A DNA stretch of 64,000 nucleotides from a bacterium (GTDB lineage Bacteria; Bacillota; Clostridia; Lachnospirales; Lachnospiraceae), in assembly GCA_023664305.1 (NCBI GenBank), contig JAMPFT010000002.1:62001-126000 (forward strand), given 5' to 3'. Made by a program: the position numbers and the translations under genes. Shown piece by piece: positions 59,568 to 64,000 of this stretch (its first letter is position 1; the number at the start of each line of letters is the position of its first letter). A model generated the notes under the pieces. It worked only from the letters and a program-made list of their open reading frames with translations, was not told the DNA's origin and made no database searches.

Positions 59568-59669
59568 GGAACAGGCAATAACGTGATCGTGGCGGCAGGC
59601 GGCGTGCCTGCCAGAGTGCTGCGGGCTTTGGAAAACGATGTCCCGGAGGACGATCGAAAGCCTAAATGA
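59568..59669 (+). pseudogene. C-terminal scrap of a hexapeptide O-acetyltransferase
   Basis: The frame encodes NNVIVAAGGVPARVLRALEN and a short acidic tail before a stop. The C-terminal motif VxAAG...GxPAxVxR belongs to maltose/galactoside O-acetyltransferases (LbH fold). The segment between the two halves is missing and there is no N-terminal part. It overlaps the ends of both neighbouring genes. Confidence 0.65.
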
Positions 59670-60252
59670 CGCCCCCCGTGATCTCGATCACATTCCGGTC
59701 TTCGTCCCACAGATGAAAATAGTAATAGCCCTCGTGTACCTTTTGGATCTCGGTCATCTCCCCGAGATCCAATTTTTTCAGGCGGTCGTATTCTTTCCGC
59801 AGATCCTCCACCCAGAAATTCAGAACAAATTTATAGTCGCCCTCCGAGTAGTGATGTCCGATCAGGTTTTCTTCGTTCATCAGCGCCAGACACTTGTTGT
59901 CAAAGTAAAATTCCGCGAATCGGTTGCCGCAGTTTCGGGTGGAGACGGTCATGGATAACAGCTTTTCATAAAAGGCAATGGCTTTTTCAAAATCCCGTAC
60001 AATCAGGTAAATGCTGCCCAGGTGAAGCTGCTGCGGGTCATTGCGCCGGATTTCCGCCTCGTCCAGCAGAATCCGGTCTGTGGACGTCGAAAACAGACGG
60101 CTCATCTGAACGATTTTTTCCGCGTCGGGAACCGACTGATCCATCTCCCATTTGGAGACGGACTGCCTCGACACGTTCATTTTTTCCGCCAACTGTTCCT
60201 GGGTCAGACCGTTGTCAATCCTCAATTTCTGAATCCTTGCGCCAATTCCCAT
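59662..60252 (-). CDS. HTH-XRE / VOC (glyoxalase-like) fusion protein
   Basis: A 196-residue protein. An N-terminal XRE helix-turn-helix (about residues 1-65: IQKLRIDNGLTQEQLAEKMN, VSRQSVSKWEMDQSVPDAEK) is joined to a VOC-superfamily domain (about 75-196: HLGSIYLIVRDFEKAIAFYE, CLALMNEENLIGHHY, YYYFHLWDEDRNVIEITGG). VOC domains bind small ligands or metals, so this is likely a one-component sensor regulator, though enzyme activity cannot be excluded. An 11-bp perfect inverted repeat lies about 50 bases upstream and may be its operator. A tail fragment of a related VOC protein lies at 62546. Confidence 0.85.
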   Translation of the reverse strand: MGIGARIQKLRIDNGLTQEQLAEKMNVSRQSVSKWEMDQSVPDAEKIVQMSRLFSTSTDRILLDEAEIRRNDPQQLHLGSIYLIVRDFEKAIAFYEKLLSMTVSTRNCGNRFAEFYFDNKCLALMNEENLIGHHYSEGDYKFVLNFWVEDLRKEYDRLKKLDLGEMTEIQKVHEGYYYFHLWDEDRNVIEITGGVI

Positions 60253-60302
60253 AGTTATACCCCTTTGCGTGCTTTAACGCGCATATCAATCAATAGTACT
60301 TG

Positions 60303-60332
60303 ACAATAGAATCAAAAGAACGATTCTATTGT
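60303..60332. promoter_or_regulatory. Perfect 11-bp inverted repeat, likely operator
   Basis: ACAATAGAATC and GATTCTATTGT are perfectly inverted around AAAAGAAC. It is about 50 bases upstream of the HTH-VOC start, beside TTGACA (plus strand) and TTGATT/TTGTCA (minus strand) boxes. XRE-type regulators commonly bind such dyads. Confidence 0.65.
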
Positions 60333-60477
60333 ATGAAAGGAACCTTCAAACTTGTTACCATGCCGCCCGAGGCGGCACAAATATACCCTCATGTCCGTTT
60401 TGCAGTCGATCGAGATATCTCGCCTCTGCCGCTTTCGAAAAGCGGAAGCACGGCGGCGGGAGGATGCGCGGCGTGTG

Positions 60478-60756
60478 TCAGGCCCATCGCTTTAACATTT
60501 TCAGCTGCTTTGTCAGTCCCAGTCTTGCCGTTTCCTGATCCGGGTATTCGCCCGCCTTCAGGGAAAACGGGATGCAGTTTTCCACCATCTCCTCCAGCGT
60601 CTCGTCCTTTAAAAAGGATCCGCCGGAAAAGCAGTAGCGGCAGTATTCCTGACTTTTGCTTCCGTCCGCGTTTGAGCCGAGATCGCTTTCTGAGGTAAGC
60701 GTCATCCCGCAGCTCTGGCAGATTCTCAATTCCGCCTCAGTCTTTGTCTGTTCCAT
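60478..60756 (-). CDS. Small zinc-ribbon protein
   Basis: A 92-residue protein of the putative zinc-ribbon type (PF12674-like). CQSCGMTL at about residues 13-20 and YCRYCFSGGSF at about 38-48 supply four cysteines, and SDLGSNADGSKSQEYC between them matches the family spacing. LKDETLEEMVENCIPF follows. The molecular role is unknown; such proteins often sit near stress or regulatory genes. AGGAGGA lies before the ATG. It is transcribed away from the hairpin-rich region upstream. Confidence 0.83.
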   Translation of the reverse strand: MEQTKTEAELRICQSCGMTLTSESDLGSNADGSKSQEYCRYCFSGGSFLKDETLEEMVENCIPFSLKAGEYPDQETARLGLTKQLKMLKRWA

Positions 60757-60953
60757 AGGTTCGTCCTCCTTTTTGTTTGCATTCAGTATATCTGTTCCGG
60801 GGAGGATATTCTACCAATTTAAATTGGAATCGCCGCAACTGTGGGTTGCGGACGAAGTTTTCAGGGCGCCGTATCCAGAGGCTTTTGCTTGCTTTTATTA
60901 TAAGTCCTGGCTCACCGAATTTTCAATCAGTTCTTTTCGTCCGGTTTATTTTA

Positions 60954-60962
60954 TGTTATAAT
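60954..60962 (+). promoter_or_regulatory. Extended -10 element before hairpin array
   Basis: TGTTATAAT is an extended -10 (TATAAT at 60957-60962) with no good -35. Transcription from it would run through the hairpin array into the GNAT gene. Confidence 0.5.
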
Positions 60963-60964
60963 GA

Positions 60965-61071
60965 GCGCAGAGGAAAATCGAGCGGCTGCGAAGCAGACAT
61001 TTGATTTTCCTGCGCTATTAACGAGCAAGCGTCCTGCGAAGCAGGACAGGGAGCGCGAAGCGCGAGCTTGC
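60965..61071. repeat. Array of nested GCGAAGC hairpins upstream of a GNAT gene
   Basis: Element 1: GCGCA-GGAAAATC pairs with GATTTTCC-TGCGC (60965-61015) enclosing CTGCGAAGCAG. Element 2: GCAAGC pairs with GCTTGC (61025-61071) enclosing GTCCTGC-GAA-GCAGGAC and GCGC-GAA-GCGC. Three GCGAAGC cores lie within 75 bases. It has no coding content and forms most of the leader of the GNAT gene. Confidence 0.8.
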
Positions 61072-61179
61072 GAGTGCAGGAGAGCCTAAGTGAAGTATCA
61101 CATTCAGGTCAGGAGGCGGCCGAATGGCCATCCATGCCGTGATTGCGGAGCAATCGTGGTATTTACAAGAGGAGCAGTA

Positions 61180-61617
61180 ATGTATGAAATAAAATACATT
61201 GAGAATGAAGACGAATTGTCTAAAGTTTTAAAATTGTGTTATGATATTTTAGGACAGGCGACGGCGCAAAGCGAATTGTATTGTTATGAAGCATGGAAAA
61301 ACAGGATGCGTGAATTTAGTAAACTTATGCTCTATGCGCAAGATGGCAATCAAATCCTATCACTTGTTTTAGGAAGAGCCGAAAGTGAAGATAGTCTTGT
61401 GTGCGGTTGTGTTGCGTGTCATCCCGATTTTCGAAAAAGAGGCATTACGCGTTCCTTAATGACACAATTTGAAAACAATGCGAGGGAAATGAGATTTAAG
61501 TACATTACTTTGGGAGCAGCAGATAACGCGGTTGGTTTTTATGAAAAATGCGGATATGCGCAAATCATGGAAGTACAAGGGCAAAAAATCTTTCAAAAAT
61601 TATTAAATTTACCATAG
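61180..61617 (+). CDS. GNAT-family N-acetyltransferase
   Basis: A 145-residue GNAT acyltransferase. The acetyl-CoA loop reads CHPDFRKRGITRSLM (R-x-x-G motif), followed by MRFKYITLGAADNAVGFYEK and the C-terminal GYAQIMEVQGQKIF. The substrate is unknown. The start is the ATG of MYEIKYIENEDEL, with AAGAGGAGC upstream; an ATG at 61090 would add 30 residues encoded by repeat sequence, including the dispersed 14-mer CCGAATGGCCATCC. AT-rich codon use differs from the isomerase gene that follows. Confidence 0.87.
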   Translation: MYEIKYIENEDELSKVLKLCYDILGQATAQSELYCYEAWKNRMREFSKLMLYAQDGNQILSLVLGRAESEDSLVCGCVACHPDFRKRGITRSLMTQFENNAREMRFKYITLGAADNAVGFYEKCGYAQIMEVQGQKIFQKLLNLP

Positions 61618-61712
61618 ACGAGCAGGAAAACGGCTGTAAAATTCTTGTTAACAAAACAGTTAAGGAAGAATCCTTTCCGAAACGGGAAAGAGAAAACACA
61701 GGAGGGATCAAA

Positions 61713-62549
61713 ATGCAGTTAGGAATCAGATTACATGACACGACAAAGCTCCCCTTTGAGGAGCGGATTGCGGAGGTTCACGAATTGGGATTTGCCTGCG
61801 GTCATCTGGCGCTGGCGAAGGTGATAAAGGAGTTTCCGACTACCGATGAGGCGTTGACTCCGGGCCTGGCTATGTACATCAAAAATGTGTTTGCCGAAAA
61901 CAAGGTGGATATCGCCGTGCTGGGATGCTATTTAAATTTGGCCACTCCGGACAGAGAGCAGTTGGAGAAGAATGTTCATCGCTATATGGCGCATATCCGT
62001 TTCGCGTCCTGGCTGGGCTGTGGCGTGGTGGGAACGGAGACGGGAGCGCCGAACGAGACTTATTCCTTTACGCCGGAATGCCATACGGAGGAGGCGCTGC
62101 AGCTGTTCATCCGAAATCTGAAGCCCATTGTCAGATACGCGGAGCGGATGGGAGTAGTATTTGCCATCGAGCCGGTGTACCGTCACATTGTCTGGAATCC
62201 CGTACAGGCGAGGAAGGTGCTGGATGAGATTGCTTCCCCGAACCTGCAGATTATTTTTGACCCGGTCAACCTGTTGGATATGGCCAATTATCAGGACAGG
62301 GACGCGGTGTTCCGGGAGGCCATCGAGCTGCTGGGGCCCGATATCGCCATGGTTCACCTGAAGGACTTTGATATTGTGGACGGAAAGATGGTTTCCATGG
62401 GCTGCGGGCTGGGGAGGATGGATTACACGGACATCCTGAAGTTCATGAAGGAGCGCAAGCCGTTTATCCATGCGACGCTGGAGGACACGAAGCCGGAGAA
62501 TAACCGGCAGGTGAGGGATTTTATTCTCAAAAAGTATGCGGAGGCTTAA
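61713..62549 (+). CDS. Sugar phosphate isomerase/epimerase-like TIM-barrel protein
   Basis: A 278-residue protein of the xylose-isomerase-like TIM-barrel family. Metal-ligand segments are visible: MGVVFAIEPVYRHIVWN (Glu), LQIIFDPVNLLDMANY (Asp), IAMVHLKDFDIVDGK (His) and IHATLEDTKPENN (Glu). Relatives isomerise or epimerise sugars, inositols or hydroxypyruvate; the substrate cannot be told. GGAGGGATC precedes the ATG. Its stop codon overlaps the stop of a VOC-protein remnant on the opposite strand. Confidence 0.9.
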   Translation: MQLGIRLHDTTKLPFEERIAEVHELGFACGHLALAKVIKEFPTTDEALTPGLAMYIKNVFAENKVDIAVLGCYLNLATPDREQLEKNVHRYMAHIRFASWLGCGVVGTETGAPNETYSFTPECHTEEALQLFIRNLKPIVRYAERMGVVFAIEPVYRHIVWNPVQARKVLDEIASPNLQIIFDPVNLLDMANYQDRDAVFREAIELLGPDIAMVHLKDFDIVDGKMVSMGCGLGRMDYTDILKFMKERKPFIHATLEDTKPENNRQVRDFILKKYAEA

Positions 62550-62620
62550 GGAAAGCCTCCGGTGATCCCGATCAGGATCATATTCCTGTTCTCGTCCCAC
62601 AGATGAAAATAATGATAGCC
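62546..62620 (-). pseudogene. C-terminal fragment of a VOC/glyoxalase-like protein
   Basis: On the minus strand the frame reads GYHYFHLWDENRNMILIGIT, then GGFP and a stop. It closely resembles the C-terminus of the HTH-VOC fusion 2.9 kb away (GYYYFHLWDEDRNVIEITGG), with two extra residues. Nothing upstream extends the domain, so only the last strand and helix survive. It may mark an old duplication and deletion. Confidence 0.75.
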
Positions 62621-62682
62621 GGCGTCTTGAGGCGCGGTTAGCAGTACCGTTTTTTGTGAGACAGGAGCTTTGTTTTTTCCGA

Positions 62683-63303
62683 TTATGCCTCGGTCTCAGG
62701 AGGCGTTCGATACAGTTCCTTCAGGGCAGTGATTCTGTCCTGATGAGAACGCATGGCATTTGTCACGGTGGGATTTATATCCTTCCAGGTCAGGCAGGTG
62801 CCTTTTTTCCTGCATCGGATGAGGACTTCGTATAGAGATTCTACAAGTATGGCATGTTTTCTGGAGAAATAAGTCTTTGCCAGAAATTTGGCGCCACAAT
62901 CGTCAGACATGAAATAGTGATATCCCTTTTTGACAGCCATATAAAGCGATCGGATTTCGCCGAGATTTTCATGCGGCTGTCTGTATTCGTATACATTTTC
63001 TTTTTCCGGAAAGGAAAATCGGTTCAGTTTTTCATAGGCATCTCGAAAAAAATCATCATACTCCTGTCGGTCTGTATCGGTAAGCAGATAATCTTCATAA
63101 TCCATTATTTTGATTTCGCAGGCGCTGATCAGAGAGGAGAGATAAGGGTTGTCTTTTAATTCGGTGTCGGCCACGAACCGATGCATAACCGGATATGTAT
63201 TCAGATCCCGCATGATCTGTAAAAAGAGATTATGTCCATGGTCGTATTCAGTTGTCTTGATAAAGAAGTCTGCATCGATTACAGCCATTATCCGGTTGTC
63301 CAT
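62683..63303 (-). CDS. PIN-like domain protein, partner of ImmA/IrrE peptidase
   Basis: A 206-residue soluble protein. The order of acidic motifs fits a PIN-like nuclease: MAVIDADFFIK at residues 6-16, FVADTELKDN, ENLGEIRSLYMAVKKGYHYF, then FMSDDCGAKFLAK. PIN nucleases usually cut RNA, for example VapC toxins. Assignment rests on motif order, not overall similarity. Its ATG is 2 bases after the stop of the ImmA/IrrE gene, so the two are translationally coupled. This could be a toxin-antitoxin or phage-defence type pair. Confidence 0.65.
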   Translation of the reverse strand: MDNRIMAVIDADFFIKTTEYDHGHNLFLQIMRDLNTYPVMHRFVADTELKDNPYLSSLISACEIKIMDYEDYLLTDTDRQEYDDFFRDAYEKLNRFSFPEKENVYEYRQPHENLGEIRSLYMAVKKGYHYFMSDDCGAKFLAKTYFSRKHAILVESLYEVLIRCRKKGTCLTWKDINPTVTNAMRSHQDRITALKELYRTPPETEA

Positions 63304-63305
63304 AT

Positions 63306-63998
63306 CTATTCCCCAAACTGGTATTTTTCATCGTTTTCAGTATGCTCTGTCTGTTCCAGGTGAAACAATTTTCTGAGATAATTTGTTTTTGCAGCATCCG
63401 GGTACACGGAATTGCGTTCTAACAGACAGATATCCTGTTCGATGGATTCCATGGAACAGGCTTTGTTCACGGTTTCCAGACGGGTATATTGGTTTTCTGT
63501 TCGCAGACGTTGATAAAGGGCCTCCTGCCTTTGAAAGCCCTGCAGAAATGCGTTTTCGGAATCTTCTTCGATATAACCCAGCTCAATGAATCGGCGAATA
63601 ACTGCCTTGTAGGGTGTGCAGAAGTAATTCATCAGGTAGGTGACCAGTCGAACCATTGTCTCAGTTGACATGGTTGCCCCCCGGTAGTCGTATTCCCGCA
63701 GGCGCTGCTGAATTTCTGCACGGAAAATGGGTTCGGGGAGAAGCAGTTCGGCAGCGAAACGGTTGACTACAGCTTCCGGATCTAAATCAGGACGTCCCAG
63801 CTTATCCGTTACATAGCGGTCGATCTTCCAGACATGCCCAAGTTCATGGGCTGCGATCCATGTCTGCTCCTGCACGGCTTTTGTGGTATTGATAAATACA
63901 AATTGTTCTTCGGTTGTGCCCAGAGGCTTCATGATGTGGCAGCCTTCGATTTTATCGTCCTCAAGCGGATAATACAACACGACGCAATGCTTTTCCAA
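63306..63998 (-). CDS. ImmA/IrrE-type metallopeptidase (partial at window edge)
   Basis: A protein of the M78/COG2856 family. The zinc motif HELGH lies in TWIAAHELGHVWKIDRYV, and ANxFAAELLLPE-type sequence (VVNRFAAELLLPEPIF) follows, as in ImmA and IrrE. These peptidases cleave XRE-type repressors to switch on mobile elements or stress genes. The first visible codon is a TTG at the edge, so the true start, and perhaps an XRE domain or gene, lies outside. About 110 residues after the peptidase core are helical and unassigned. The PIN-like gene follows after 2 bases. Confidence 0.87.
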   Translation of the reverse strand: MEKHCVVLYYPLEDDKIEGCHIMKPLGTTEEQFVFINTTKAVQEQTWIAAHELGHVWKIDRYVTDKLGRPDLDPEAVVNRFAAELLLPEPIFRAEIQQRLREYDYRGATMSTETMVRLVTYLMNYFCTPYKAVIRRFIELGYIEEDSENAFLQGFQRQEALYQRLRTENQYTRLETVNKACSMESIEQDICLLERNSVYPDAAKTNYLRKLFHLEQTEHTENDEKYQFGE

Positions 63999-64000
63999 CA

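Noticed and set aside
60300-60698. 132-codon plus-strand frame over the zinc-ribbon gene
   Set aside because: Pro/Ser/Arg-rich shadow of the minus-strand zinc-ribbon gene.

Overview
The window looks like chromosomal DNA from an anaerobic gut Firmicute of the class Clostridia, most probably family Lachnospiraceae. The grounds are moderately GC-rich genes with strong AGGAGG-type ribosome sites, -35/-10 promoters with 16-18 base spacers, a Ptb/Buk butyrate pair, DUF6062, DUF2225 and DegV housekeeping proteins, a UxaCBA/GH28 pectin locus, and carbohydrate-linked hybrid histidine kinases. No rRNA, tRNA, CRISPR array, intact insertion sequence, prophage or replication origin was recognised. The family assignment is inference from gene content.

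Layout. 1-9.6 kb: end of glnS, a DUF2225 protein, a MocR regulator, two small or uncertain-function genes, a TetR regulator, an MBOAT O-acetyltransferase with an SGNH partner, and a uracil permease. 9.7-16.5 kb: an M19 dipeptidase / soluble hybrid kinase / HD-GYP-like operon, then degV and a HAD phosphatase. 16.7-36.8 kb: a large surface-glycan region. It holds two polyprenyl-phosphate-type GT2 enzymes, a GtrA flippase, two tandem-duplicated large membrane proteins and two further ones, a Wzy/WaaL-like polymerase or ligase, and the ketoisomerase and aminotransferase of a dTDP-3-amino-3,6-dideoxyhexose pathway. A GNAT and a broken hexapeptide acetyltransferase follow the ketoisomerase. The glycan region is interrupted at 22.7-29 kb by a carbohydrate-sensing block: a sugar-binding lipoprotein with a hybrid sensor kinase, an aldo/keto reductase and a GH88 hydrolase. 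From 29 to 35 kb base composition becomes AT-richer, suggesting transfer.

37-48.2 kb: a low-molecular-weight tyrosine phosphatase, then a TetR regulator divergent from an MMPL/RND transporter that overlaps a large GLUG-repeat surface protein. An ECF sigma factor with a long winged-helix extension follows, translationally coupled to an ABC exporter. 48.6-51.4 kb: phosphate butyryltransferase and butyrate kinase, separated by an unrecognised small gene. 51.4-58.5 kb: galacturonate catabolism, uxaC divergent from uxaB-uxaA-GH28. 58.5-64 kb: a patchwork of stand-alone genes and gene remnants. It includes a truncated AbiEi antitoxin with its operator, an AlkZ-related protein, a hexapeptide-transferase tail, a VOC-protein tail, an HTH-VOC fusion, a GNAT, a sugar isomerase, and an ImmA/IrrE peptidase with a PIN-like protein at the edge.

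The most unusual signals are not classical genes. Several intergenic spaces hold stacks of perfect hairpins built on the mini-hairpin heptamer GCGAAGC. At least three genes have a degenerate copy of their own 3' end, stop codon region included, just downstream. Two unrelated proteins (the ECF sigma factor and the GH28 enzyme) carry in-frame glycine/acidic minisatellites. G8/C8 homopolymers sit in two glycan-region genes. The best candidates for a little-described system are the TetR-MMPL-GLUG/ECF-ABC locus and the sugar-binding-protein plus hybrid-kinase pair that has no transporter beside it.
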